64,000 nucleotides of DNA, from contig NC_017735.1 of the NCBI RefSeq assembly GCF_000259275.1, positions 62,001-126,000 on the forward strand. Reading direction: 5' to 3'. The translations under genes and the position numbers were made by a program. This DNA comes from Helicobacter cetorum MIT 99-5656. GTDB taxonomy: Bacteria > Campylobacterota > Campylobacteria > Campylobacterales > Helicobacteraceae. The notes beneath the pieces are model-generated. The model worked only from the letters and a program-made list of their open reading frames with translations. It was not told the origin of the DNA and made no database searches. Each line of letters starts with the position of its first letter. Positions within the stretch are counted from its first letter, which is position 1. Positions 30,016 to 39,319 of the stretch are shown piece after piece.

Positions 30016-31857
30016 ATGCAGTATTCTTCTTTGTTAGCAGTCGTATTGTTTTTGCCTTTAATAGGTGCGGTTTATGCGGGGCTGTTTGGGGCTAAAGCTA
30101 AAGCGTTGCATGTAGGCATTTTTAATTCTTTATGCGTGCTTGTTTCTTTGGTGGGTGCTGTTTTTCTTTTTATTCAAGTGTGGCACAACCAAAGCTATGA
30201 AAAGTATTTGTTTGACTGGATTGCTGTAGGAAATTTTAGTGTCGGCTTTTCCCTTATGCTAGATAATATCAATGCTGTAATGATTGTAGTCGTTACTTTA
30301 GTCTCTTTCTTAGTGCATGTGTATTCTATAGGCTATATGGAGCATGACGCAGGGTTTAACCGCTATTTTTCTTATCTTTCTGGCTTTGTGTTTTCTATGC
30401 TTGTTTTAGTTTTGAGCGATAATTTCTTAGGGCTTTTCATTGGCTGGGAAGGGGTTGGATTATGCTCTTACTTACTCATTGGCTTTTGGTATCACAAAGA
30501 AAGTGCAAATAACGCTTCTATTGAAGCCTTTGTGATGAATAGAATCACGGATTTAGGCATGCTTATGGGTATTATTTTGATTTATTGGAATTTTGGCACC
30601 CTTCAATATAAGGAAGTCTTTAATGCCCTTAATAGCGTGGATTCTCAAATGCTCTTTTACATTAGCGTGTTGCTCTTTATTGGTGCTATGGGTAAGAGTG
30701 CGCAATTTCCTATGCACACATGGTTAGCAAACGCTATGGAAGGACCTACCCCAGTATCTGCTCTCATTCATGCAGCGACTATGGTAACCGCTGGAGTGTA
30801 TCTAGTCATTAGAGCAAACCCCTTGTATAGTGCTGTCTTTGAAGTGGGTTATTTCATTGCATGCTTAGGGGCATTTGTAGCCCTCTTTGGCGCAAGCATG
30901 GCTTTAGTCAATAAGGACTTAAAACGCATTGTGGCTTACTCCACGCTTTCTCAATTAGGCTATATGTTTGTTGCAGCAGGTCTTGGGGCTTACTGGGTCG
31001 CTCTCTTTCATCTCTTTACGCATGCGTTTTTCAAATCGCTTCTTTTCTTAGGCTCAGGAAATGTTATGCATGCCATGGAAGACAATTTGGATATTACCAA
31101 AATGGGAGCTCTATACAAGCCTATGAGAGCTACAGCTATCTTTATGATTATAGGCTCAGTAGCGTTATGTGGTATTTATCCTTTTGCAGGATATTTTTCT
31201 AAGGATAAGATTTTAGAAGTAGCTTTTGGAATGCACCATCACATTTTATGGTTTGTGCTTTTGATTGGAGCAATTTTTACCGCCTTTTATAGTTTTAGGT
31301 TAATTATGCTAGTATTTTTCGCACCCAAACAACACACAATCCATCACCCCCATGAGGCTAAGAATTTCATGCTTTTAAGCATGTTACCCTTAGGGATTTT
31401 AGCTGTTATTGCTGGGTTTTTTGAAGAGCCATTTTTCCATTTTATCTCAAAAGTTATTCCTAATTCTTATGATGAATATCCTGTGCCTTTTATGTTATTA
31501 GTAGGAATTACCACTATCGCTGTTTTATTGAGTATTGCGTTTGCGATTTACAAATACAAGCAAGGTATAAACTCTAACAAAGAAGGGGGTTTCTTGTATA
31601 AGCTTCTTTTAAATCAATACTACATTCCACAACTCTACAATGCCATAGCAAGGGCTTTTCTTTTGCTCGCGACATTCCTACACTCTGTCATAGAGTTGAG
31701 AATAATTGATTCTATTGTGGATAGAATAGGCAGAAGCGTTTTTGTGGTGGGGCGTTTATTTAGAGCTAGTCAAGACGGGAATTTAACTTCTATGCTACGC
31801 TTTATGGTGGCTGGAGTTTTAATTTTGCTTGTGTTTGTGGCTGTTTTTGGGAGATAG
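30016..31857 (+). CDS. nuoL: NADH-quinone oxidoreductase subunit L
   Basis: 613 residues from ATG 30016. Antiporter-like proton pump subunit with about 15 helices. FIGWEGVGLCSYLLIGFWY carries the key glutamate, and GKSAQFPMHTWLANAMEGPTPVSALIHAATMVTAGVYL holds the conserved lysine and histidines. The long lateral helix is expected near the C-terminus. nuoM begins 3 bases after the stop. Confidence 0.97.
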   Translation: MQYSSLLAVVLFLPLIGAVYAGLFGAKAKALHVGIFNSLCVLVSLVGAVFLFIQVWHNQSYEKYLFDWIAVGNFSVGFSLMLDNINAVMIVVVTLVSFLVHVYSIGYMEHDAGFNRYFSYLSGFVFSMLVLVLSDNFLGLFIGWEGVGLCSYLLIGFWYHKESANNASIEAFVMNRITDLGMLMGIILIYWNFGTLQYKEVFNALNSVDSQMLFYISVLLFIGAMGKSAQFPMHTWLANAMEGPTPVSALIHAATMVTAGVYLVIRANPLYSAVFEVGYFIACLGAFVALFGASMALVNKDLKRIVAYSTLSQLGYMFVAAGLGAYWVALFHLFTHAFFKSLLFLGSGNVMHAMEDNLDITKMGALYKPMRATAIFMIIGSVALCGIYPFAGYFSKDKILEVAFGMHHHILWFVLLIGAIFTAFYSFRLIMLVFFAPKQHTIHHPHEAKNFMLLSMLPLGILAVIAGFFEEPFFHFISKVIPNSYDEYPVPFMLLVGITTIAVLLSIAFAIYKYKQGINSNKEGGFLYKLLLNQYYIPQLYNAIARAFLLLATFLHSVIELRIIDSIVDRIGRSVFVVGRLFRASQDGNLTSMLRFMVAGVLILLVFVAVFGR

Positions 31858-31860
31858 ATA

Positions 31861-33399
31861 ATGCAATATTTACAAACACATCTTTTAAGTGTGGTGATTT
31901 TTTTTCCTATGCTGAGTGCTATCTTAGCGTTTTTTATGAGTGCACAAGCTAGTAGGGCGTATGCAATTGTCATTGCTTTAATTGAGCTATTATTGGCCTT
32001 ATTGCTATGGCATGGGTTTGACACTCAAGCTGTAGGCATGCAATTTGAAGAAACCAAAGAGCTTATTTATCAAATCGGTGTGAATTATCATGTAGGTGTT
32101 GATGGTATCACGCTCTTTTTGTTACTCTTAAACGCTATTGTTGTGCTGTTGTCTGTGATTTATGTCAAAGAACATCGTAAAGACTTTGCCATTTGCCTTT
32201 TGCTTTTAGAAGGGATTTTAATGGGCGTGTTCTCTTCTCTAAACATGATATTTTTCTATGCTTTTTGGGAAGTTTCGCTCTTGCCTGTTTTGTATTTAAT
32301 CGGGCGTTTTGGCCGCAACAATAAAGTCTATTCAGGCATGAAATTTTTCCTTTACACTTTTTTAGCGTCATTACTCATGCTTTTAGGCATTTTATATATC
32401 GGGTATGACTACGCTAACCACTATGGCATGATGAGCTTTGATATTTTAGACTGGTATCAATTAAGTTTTTCTAGCGAGATTAGAATATGGCTCTTTTTAG
32501 CTTTCTTGGTAGGAATTGCCGTTAAAATTCCGCTCTTTCCTTTACATACTTGGCTACCCTATGCCTATTCTAATGCTCCTACTTTAGGCTCTGTCATGCT
32601 CTCAGCCTTGCTTTCTAAAATGGGAACTTACGCCTTGTTACGCTTCTTACTTCCGCTTTTTCCTGAGCTTTCAGAAATTTATTTAACGCCGATAGCCATT
32701 TTAGCACTGTGCATGATTGTTTATGGGGGCTTTGTAGCTTACGCTCAAAAAGATTTGAAAACTCTCATCGCTTACAGCTCACTCTCACATATGGGCGTGG
32801 TGGTGCTGGGGATTTTTGCTTTCAATGTTGAGGGCATTTCTGGGGCGGTGTTTATGATGTTTGCTCATGGCGTTGTAGCCATGGGGTTATTTATGCTCGC
32901 TGGCATTTTAGAAGAACGCACCAAGAGTTTAGAAATCGCTCGCTTTGGGGCTGTTGCAAAATCCGCCCCTATTTTTGCGACCTTTTTTATGGTGGTCTTA
33001 ATGGCTAATGTGGGTATGCCCTTAAGCATCGGTTTTGTAGGGGAGTTTTTGAGCTTGCTAGGATTTTTTGCTGCACGCCCCATTCTTGCTATCATCGCTG
33101 GCACAAGCATTATTCTATCAGCGATTTATATGCTCACTTCATACAAAAATGTGTTCTTTGGCACTTTAAAAACAGGGAACAATCAAGTGAGTGTGTTTGA
33201 AGATTTGAATGCTCGTGAGGTGGGGATTTTAAGCGTTATTTTGGCTCTCATTCTAGCGTTAGGGATTTATCCTAAAGTGTTTTTAAAACCCATTGAGCAA
33301 GGCACTAAAGGGCTTTTAGAAACCATGCAAACTCGCTTAGCTCCTTTAGTAGGCTCATCAGACATCAAGATAAAAGAGGTCTCTTATGTTAATAGATAG
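31861..33399 (+). CDS. nuoM: NADH-quinone oxidoreductase subunit M
   Basis: 512 residues, antiporter-like. FYAFWEVSLLPVLYLIGRFG has the conserved glutamate, and the motif VKIPLFPLHTWLPYAYSNAPT is that of the proton-pumping family. About 14 helices. Its end overlaps nuoN by 14 bases. Confidence 0.97.
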   Translation: MQYLQTHLLSVVIFFPMLSAILAFFMSAQASRAYAIVIALIELLLALLLWHGFDTQAVGMQFEETKELIYQIGVNYHVGVDGITLFLLLLNAIVVLLSVIYVKEHRKDFAICLLLLEGILMGVFSSLNMIFFYAFWEVSLLPVLYLIGRFGRNNKVYSGMKFFLYTFLASLLMLLGILYIGYDYANHYGMMSFDILDWYQLSFSSEIRIWLFLAFLVGIAVKIPLFPLHTWLPYAYSNAPTLGSVMLSALLSKMGTYALLRFLLPLFPELSEIYLTPIAILALCMIVYGGFVAYAQKDLKTLIAYSSLSHMGVVVLGIFAFNVEGISGAVFMMFAHGVVAMGLFMLAGILEERTKSLEIARFGAVAKSAPIFATFFMVVLMANVGMPLSIGFVGEFLSLLGFFAARPILAIIAGTSIILSAIYMLTSYKNVFFGTLKTGNNQVSVFEDLNAREVGILSVILALILALGIYPKVFLKPIEQGTKGLLETMQTRLAPLVGSSDIKIKEVSYVNR

Positions 33400-34864
33400 T
33401 ATCCATATCTCTTTTGATAGCTTTAGTTTTCAGAGCATTTTACCCATGCTTGTTTTAGTGTGTGGGGGAATTTTTACGCTCTTAATCAACGCATTCACTT
33501 CAAAATTTTCACGCAATTTGAATGTGTTTTTATGCATGCTCTTTTTAGCCCTAGATTTCTTAGTGATTCTAGGTTTTGAAGCACAAGAGAGTGCATTCTT
33601 TGGGTTTTTAAGCTTGGACACTCTCTCGCTAGTTTCACAAAGCATTATCCTCATTTCAGCCTTTTTGCTCATCTTCTTAGCCCTTTCTAAAGAACGCTTT
33701 AATGAATTTCAAACGGCTGAATTTTATCCCCTGTATTTATTCATTGTGGCTGGCTTTCAGTTTATGGTCTCAAGCAATCATTTGCTCTTAATCCTTATTG
33801 GATTAGAAACAGCGTCCTTACCCATTTGTGTTTTAATGGCATTGAGCGACAAACGCTTTGGCTTAGAAGCGGGGATTAAGTATTTCACTATGGGAGCTAT
33901 GGCGAGTGCGTTTTTTGCTATAGGAGCTATGGCTTTTTATCTTTTAACAGGCAGTTTGAATCTTGAAGTCATTACCCTATACCTACACAATGAGGGCATC
34001 ACGCACCCTATGCTCTTTGCTATGGGCGTTGTCTTTCTCATTGGAGCGATTGGCTTTAAGGTCTCTTTAGTGCCTTTCCACACTTGGATGCCTGATGTGT
34101 ATGAAGGCAATAACCCTGTTTTTGCAAGCTACATCTCCATTGTGCCTAAAATCGCTGGTTTTGTCGTAGCCACTCGCATTTTTGGGGTGTTTATGGAAAC
34201 CCATATTGCTTGGGTAGAAAATATTTTTTACGCTCTCATTCTTATCACTATTACCATTCCAAATTTTATCGCTCTATGGCAAGAAGATGTTAAAAGAATG
34301 CTTGCTTATAGCTCTATCTCGCATTCTGGGTTTGCTCTAGCTTGTGTGTTTATCCACACTGAAGAAAGTCAGAGTGCCATGTTTGTTTATTGGTTTATGT
34401 TTGCATTCACTTACATTGGAGCTTTTGGAATTTTATGGCTGTTAAAAAGTAGAGAAAAGACTTGGAATGAACGCTATGACCACCCCTACTCTAAATTTAA
34501 TGGTCTCATTAAAACGCACCCCTTAATAGCTATTTTGAGTGCTGTATTAGTTTTTGGATTAGCTGGCATTCCGCCTTTTAGTGTGTTTTGGGGAAAATTT
34601 TTAGCCGTTGAAAGCGCGTTGGAGAAACACCATGTTCTTTTGGCGGTTGTTATGCTAGTCAATAGTGCTGTCGCTGTGTTTTATTACTTCCGCTGGCTAG
34701 TGGCTATGTTTTTTAACAAACCCATGCAAGCTCAAGGCTATGCACAAAGCGATATTTACACTCAAAATGCTACCATGCCCATTTATGCTGTTATTATTGC
34801 TATGGCACTTGTGTGTTCGCTCTCTATCTTTATTATGCAAGGACTCTTAGAATTTGTGGCTTAA
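33386..34864 (+). CDS. nuoN: NADH-quinone oxidoreductase subunit N
   Basis: 492 residues, third antiporter-like subunit. IGLETASLPICVLMAL and FKVSLVPFHTWMPDVYEGNNP are the family motifs. About 14 helices. Last gene of the 14-gene complex I set, overlapping the nuoM end and the TTG start of pflA. All membrane-arm subunits are intact, so the complex should pump protons. Confidence 0.97.
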   Translation: MLIDSIHISFDSFSFQSILPMLVLVCGGIFTLLINAFTSKFSRNLNVFLCMLFLALDFLVILGFEAQESAFFGFLSLDTLSLVSQSIILISAFLLIFLALSKERFNEFQTAEFYPLYLFIVAGFQFMVSSNHLLLILIGLETASLPICVLMALSDKRFGLEAGIKYFTMGAMASAFFAIGAMAFYLLTGSLNLEVITLYLHNEGITHPMLFAMGVVFLIGAIGFKVSLVPFHTWMPDVYEGNNPVFASYISIVPKIAGFVVATRIFGVFMETHIAWVENIFYALILITITIPNFIALWQEDVKRMLAYSSISHSGFALACVFIHTEESQSAMFVYWFMFAFTYIGAFGILWLLKSREKTWNERYDHPYSKFNGLIKTHPLIAILSAVLVFGLAGIPPFSVFWGKFLAVESALEKHHVLLAVVMLVNSAVAVFYYFRWLVAMFFNKPMQAQGYAQSDIYTQNATMPIYAVIIAMALVCSLSIFIMQGLLEFVA

Positions 34865-37274
34865 GTCAAAAATCATTGGCTCTCTTTTGATAGGTGCGAG
34901 CCTGTTTACACATTCTCTTAACGCCTTGAGCCTTACGCTCACACAAGGTAAAGAAGATGGGCAAGATTTTTCTGTCTTAACCTTACGCCACAATAAAGCG
35001 TTTTCTTGTTTTTATGCGAGCGATAAATCTCGTGATGGCATTAGAGCATCTCTAGTTATCACGCACGCAAAACACCCTGTAGAATGCGTTATAGACTCCA
35101 TTCCTAATGAAGGCTTTACCCCCCTAGAAAATGCCTTTTTCAATATTGCTTACTCCATGCAACAGGGGCGATTTGTCTTACGCATCAAGCCAAAAGTTAT
35201 GCGAAGACTCACTCTCTTTTCCTTTGCTAGAGATTATAAAAATGAAGTGCCACTTTTTCAGGAAAACGACTCCAAAGCTAAAATGTGGCAAATTATAGGC
35301 TATGACCAAAGCATTCCTTTTTTAAAAAACCCCCATGCTAATACTAAAAAGGGCTTGAATTTTCCTATCACAATCCGCAACGCTCAAACCCCTATGATTC
35401 AAGAACTGGATATTGATAGTAAGCCCTTATTAACAACCAAAAGATACGATTTAAACGCCTATTTAGAAGCTAAAAAACAAATTGACTCGCAAGCCTATTT
35501 TGATGCCCTACGCACTATTAGCCGCATTTTTAAAAACTACCCCCAAACGATTTTTAAAAAAGATTTGTATCTGTTAGAAATTATCGCTCTAGGGAAGTTA
35601 GGCATTAAAAAACCCTTGCTGATAGATATTGGCACTAAGTGGATTAAGAGCTATCCCACTGACCCAAATATCCCTGAAGTGCTGTATTATGTGGCTAAAG
35701 CCTTAGATGAAACCAACCATTACAAACAAGCTATCCGCCATTACAAACGCATTCTCTTAGAATACAAGCACTCTCGCTATGCCCCCTTAGCTCAAATGCA
35801 TTTAGCCATTGAGGCAGCTGATGCATCTGATTTTAGTGGGGCTATTACGCTGTTTAAAGAAGCTTTTTCTAACGCTAAGGACAAAGAGAGTGCAAGTGAA
35901 GTCGCTCTCAATTGGGCTGAAGTAGAAATCATGCATCAAAATTTTAAAAACGCCAAGTATCTCATTGACAAGGTTATCAACGCCAATCCAAATTACATTT
36001 CTACGCATAGCAAATTAGCCTTAGAATTACTCAATTTATTAAAAAAAGACCAAATGAATGAGAGTGCCATTAAAATCGCTAAACTACTCATCAATCAAGA
36101 TGATGATTTAAAGGCTAAAGAGCAAGCGCTCTATGATTTAGGGGCGTTGTATGCAAGGATTAAAGACTTTAAAAACGCCCATCTTTATAACCTACAATAT
36201 TTGCAAGCCCATGCGGAACTAGAGCGAGCTTCTATTGTTAAGGCACGAGATGAAAAAGCCCTTTTTTCTATGGAAGGAAACACGCAAGAAAAAATCGCTC
36301 ATTATGATAAAATCATTCATAGTTTTCCTAACTCCAAAGAAGCCTTGAAGGCTACTGAATTAAAAGCTCAATTACTCTTTGATGAAAAACGCTATGCCGA
36401 AGTCTTAAGCATGCAAAAGGATTTACCTAAAGATTTTCCTTTGATTCAAAAAACGCTCAACACCCTTTCTAAAGAAAAATTAGATAACAATAATTGCAAA
36501 CAAGCTTTAGCGTATTTAGCGCAAGTTAAAAATTTTGACCTAGACAAAAACCAAGAAATTAAAGCCTTTGATTGCTTATATTTCGCATCATTACACCAAA
36601 AAGCTCAAGTCATCGCTTTAAACGCCTTAAAAGCCGCCAAAACCCCCAGCGAAAAATTGCCATGGCTTTATCGTTTAGGGCGTAATTATTATCGCTTAGG
36701 GGATTTTAAAAATTCCACCTTTGCTTCCAAAGATGCCTTGACTCTGGCTCAAAGCTTGAATAAAAAAGAATTTTACAATATCGCTTTTATCTTATTTGCA
36801 ACTTATATGCAAAACAATGAAAAAAATTTAGCTTTAGAGATTTATGCGTTTTTAGAAAAGCATTTCAAAGACGATAAGCGTATGATATTAGTCTATTTTA
36901 AATTATTAGAGAATGAAAAAGACCCCAAAAGTATCAAAATCTATGCCACGACCTTACTCAAACTACAAGACACCTACAAGGACTATTCTTACACGCCTTT
37001 TGCACAATTTGCCCTAATAGAGGCATATAGAACCACCAAAGACTATCTCAAAGCCTTAGAAGTGCTAGAAAAACTTTTAACTCACAAACTTTCTGTAGAA
37101 AATCATCAAAAAGCTTTGTATTTACAATCTAGTTTATTAGATTTAAGTAATCAAAAAGCAAAGTCTAAAGAGAGCCTAGAAAAATGCGTTCAGTTAAAAC
37201 AAAAAGATAAAACAAACCCATGGCAAAGCTTGTGCGAGCAAGGTTTAGATTTATTTAAAAATAAGGAGCAATAA
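34854..37274 (+). CDS. pflA: Paralysed-flagella protein PflA
   Basis: 806 residues from a TTG inside the nuoN end. An export signal (IIGSLLIGASLFTHSLNA) is followed by a beta-rich N-terminal part, then long arrays of TPR-like helix pairs (for example YFDALRTISRIFKNYP, ALYYVAKALDETNHYKQAIRHY-type units, about 210-790). In Campylobacter and Helicobacter PflA is a periplasmic scaffold of the flagellar motor; without it filaments form but do not turn. Position after nuoN equals HP1274. The next gene begins one base later, so the flagellar gene appears to be co-transcribed with complex I. Confidence 0.9.
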   Translation: MWLKSKIIGSLLIGASLFTHSLNALSLTLTQGKEDGQDFSVLTLRHNKAFSCFYASDKSRDGIRASLVITHAKHPVECVIDSIPNEGFTPLENAFFNIAYSMQQGRFVLRIKPKVMRRLTLFSFARDYKNEVPLFQENDSKAKMWQIIGYDQSIPFLKNPHANTKKGLNFPITIRNAQTPMIQELDIDSKPLLTTKRYDLNAYLEAKKQIDSQAYFDALRTISRIFKNYPQTIFKKDLYLLEIIALGKLGIKKPLLIDIGTKWIKSYPTDPNIPEVLYYVAKALDETNHYKQAIRHYKRILLEYKHSRYAPLAQMHLAIEAADASDFSGAITLFKEAFSNAKDKESASEVALNWAEVEIMHQNFKNAKYLIDKVINANPNYISTHSKLALELLNLLKKDQMNESAIKIAKLLINQDDDLKAKEQALYDLGALYARIKDFKNAHLYNLQYLQAHAELERASIVKARDEKALFSMEGNTQEKIAHYDKIIHSFPNSKEALKATELKAQLLFDEKRYAEVLSMQKDLPKDFPLIQKTLNTLSKEKLDNNNCKQALAYLAQVKNFDLDKNQEIKAFDCLYFASLHQKAQVIALNALKAAKTPSEKLPWLYRLGRNYYRLGDFKNSTFASKDALTLAQSLNKKEFYNIAFILFATYMQNNEKNLALEIYAFLEKHFKDDKRMILVYFKLLENEKDPKSIKIYATTLLKLQDTYKDYSYTPFAQFALIEAYRTTKDYLKALEVLEKLLTHKLSVENHQKALYLQSSLLDLSNQKAKSKESLEKCVQLKQKDKTNPWQSLCEQGLDLFKNKEQ

Positions 37275-37275
37275 A

Positions 37276-38664
37276 ATGGATACAAATATTTTTAGAGAAT
37301 ATGACATTAGGGGCATTTATCCAAAAACTTTAGATGAAAATATCGCTTTTAGTATCGGCGTAGAGTTAGGAAAAATCATGCAACAATATAGCAAGGGCGT
37401 ATTTGTGGGCTATGATGCAAGGGTGCATGGAAAAAACCTTTTTGAAGCTTTGAGTGCAGGATTACAACAAGAGGGTTTAAAAGTGTATGATTTGGGGCTT
37501 ATTCCTACACCGGTGGCGTATTTTGCGACCTTTAATGAGATAGATAGCATTCAATGCCCTAACTCCATTATGATAACTGGCTCTCATAACCCTAAGGAAT
37601 ATAACGGCTTTAAAATCACAATCAATAACAACCCTTTTTATGGCAAGGATATTCAAGCTTTAAAAGACACGCTTTTAAATGCCACACAAAACGCCACATA
37701 TAAAATTAAACCCCTAAAAGAAATGCCTTTAAAAGTCAATGCCCTAGAAGCTTATCACAACTATTTAATCAACAATTTTAAGCATTTAAAAGATTTCAAG
37801 CACAAAATTGCCCTAGATTTTGGTAATGGCGTGGGAGCGTTAGGCTTAGTGCCTATTTTAAAAGCTTTAAACATTGATTTTGATAGTCTTTATAGTGAGC
37901 CTGATGGCAATTTTCCTAACCACCACCCAGACCCAAGCGAGACTAAGAATTTACAAGACTTGAAGGCACATATGCAAGAAAATGCTATTTCTATAGGCTT
38001 TGCTTTTGATGGCGATGCGGATAGGATTGCAATGCTAGGGGCTAATCATATTTATGCAGGCGATGAATTAGCCATATTATTTGCTAAGCACTTATACAAT
38101 CAAGGCATTACCCCTTTTGTGATAGGTGAAGTCAAATGCTCTCAAGTGATGTATGACACTATCAATAGTTTTGGCAAGACGCTGATGTATAAAACCGGGC
38201 ATAGCAATTTAAAAGTCAAGCTTAAAGAAACAACTGCGCATTTTGCAGCCGAGATGAGCGGGCATATCTTTTTTAAAGAGCGTTATTTTGGCTATGATGA
38301 TGCCCTTTATGCGTGTTTAAGAGCCTTAGAATTAATGCTTAAAGAAGACCCAAGCGATTTAAAAAACTTCATTAAAAATCTCCCCTATTCTTACACCACG
38401 CCTGAAGAAAAAATCTTTGTGAGCGAAGAAGAAAAATTTGAAATCATTCAAAATTTACAAAACAAACTTCAAAATGTGCCAGATAACTTCCCTAAAATCA
38501 AAGAAATTATCAGTATTGATGGCGTGAGAGTGGTTTTTGAACATGGTTTTGGACTTATTCGTGCGAGTAACACCACCCCATGTCTAGTCACTCGCTTTGA
38601 AGGCAAAGATGAAAAAACGGCGTTAGAGTATAAAAAGGCGTTGTTAGGATTATTGGATGGGTAA
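37276..38664 (+). CDS. algC: Phosphomannomutase/phosphoglucomutase
   Basis: 462 residues of the alpha-D-phosphohexomutase family. The catalytic phosphoserine loop is TGSHNPKEYNG (about residue 97), the metal loop is FDGDADRIAM (about 243), the sugar loop includes EMSGHIFF, and the phosphate loop is RASNTTPCLVTRFEG. It supplies mannose-1-P or glucose-1-P for LPS and glycan precursors. It corresponds to HP1275. The colinear housekeeping block ends here; accessory DNA follows. Confidence 0.94.
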   Translation: MDTNIFREYDIRGIYPKTLDENIAFSIGVELGKIMQQYSKGVFVGYDARVHGKNLFEALSAGLQQEGLKVYDLGLIPTPVAYFATFNEIDSIQCPNSIMITGSHNPKEYNGFKITINNNPFYGKDIQALKDTLLNATQNATYKIKPLKEMPLKVNALEAYHNYLINNFKHLKDFKHKIALDFGNGVGALGLVPILKALNIDFDSLYSEPDGNFPNHHPDPSETKNLQDLKAHMQENAISIGFAFDGDADRIAMLGANHIYAGDELAILFAKHLYNQGITPFVIGEVKCSQVMYDTINSFGKTLMYKTGHSNLKVKLKETTAHFAAEMSGHIFFKERYFGYDDALYACLRALELMLKEDPSDLKNFIKNLPYSYTTPEEKIFVSEEEKFEIIQNLQNKLQNVPDNFPKIKEIISIDGVRVVFEHGFGLIRASNTTPCLVTRFEGKDEKTALEYKKALLGLLDG

Positions 38665-38782
38665 TTAGTCCATCTCACTTAAGTATTGCGTAGAATAATA
38701 AAGATTGTAGGTTAAAGCTAAATAGCGAAATAAAAACACAATGCATGCTTAAAAAAGCTTAACCTTAACTAATTTTAGTTAG

Positions 38783-38810
38783 GGTTAGTTATAATTAGCT
38801 ATAACTAACC
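38783..38810 (+). promoter_or_regulatory. Perfect inverted repeat, candidate operator 1 of the DUF4065 module
   Basis: GGTTAGTTATA and TATAACTAACC pair perfectly around ATTAGC. It lies directly upstream of a TATAAT (38815-38820), where a -35 would be, so a bound protein would compete with RNA polymerase. Confidence 0.6.
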
Positions 38811-38814
38811 TAAT

Positions 38815-38820
38815 TATAAT
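38815..38820 (+). promoter_or_regulatory. Candidate -10 of the DUF4065 module
   Basis: An exact TATAAT lies 53 bases before the ATG at 38873, between the two perfect palindromes. Confidence 0.55.
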
Positions 38821-38830
38821 TATATTTCAT

Positions 38831-38854
38831 TATGGTTGTAAAACTACAACCATA
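38831..38854 (+). promoter_or_regulatory. Perfect inverted repeat, candidate operator 2 of the DUF4065 module
   Basis: TATGGTTGTA and TACAACCATA form a perfect 10-bp repeat around AAAC, near the expected transcription start and 18 bases before the ATG. Palindromes on both sides of a -10 are typical of autoregulated toxin-antitoxin operons. Confidence 0.6.
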
Positions 38855-38872
38855 TAAAGTCGGAGTAGTATC

Positions 38873-39319
38873 ATGAAAGCATTAGATGCGGCAAAATTTT
38901 TGGTTAACTTAGCGATAGACAATGAAAAACCCATGACTAATCTAAAATTACAAAAGATGTTGTATCTAGCTCAAGCAGAGAGCAATGCAACACTTATTGA
39001 AGAAGATTTTCAGGCGTGGGAGTATGGACCTGTTGTGCCAAGTGTTTATCGCAATTATCGTAATGGAGCTTCTAGAATTAATAGTAAAGATGAGGAAGTA
39101 GAAATATCTGATGACAATAGAAACGCTTTGGAAGAAACCTATAGAAAGTATGGGGACAAAGAGCCATGGGATTTATCAGATGCAACACATGCAGTTGCAT
39201 CTTGGATTGATAATTACGATAAGGATACGAAAAATAAGGTAATTCCAAAAGAATCAATTAAAAACGATAGAGAAAAATTAAGGGAACTCTTATGCGACAA
39301 GACCTTAAAGAAAAAATAA
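38873..39319 (+). CDS. Panacea-domain (DUF4065, SocA-like) protein, probable antitoxin
   Basis: 148 residues. The segment MTNLKLQKMLYLAQAE, the EDFQAWEYGPVVPSVYRNYR core and the later SDATHA..SW fit the DUF4065/Panacea fold, seen in SocA and in the antitoxins of PanA-PanT pairs. The first 105 residues form the domain; the tail is Lys/Asp-rich. GGAG precedes the ATG by 7 bases. It overlaps the next gene by 28 bases, so the two are co-translated. Family members neutralise diverse toxins, some of them membrane proteins. The antitoxin role is inferred from family and context. No homologue is remembered at this locus in H. pylori 26695. Confidence 0.8.
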   Translation: MKALDAAKFLVNLAIDNEKPMTNLKLQKMLYLAQAESNATLIEEDFQAWEYGPVVPSVYRNYRNGASRINSKDEEVEISDDNRNALEETYRKYGDKEPWDLSDATHAVASWIDNYDKDTKNKVIPKESIKNDREKLRELLCDKTLKKK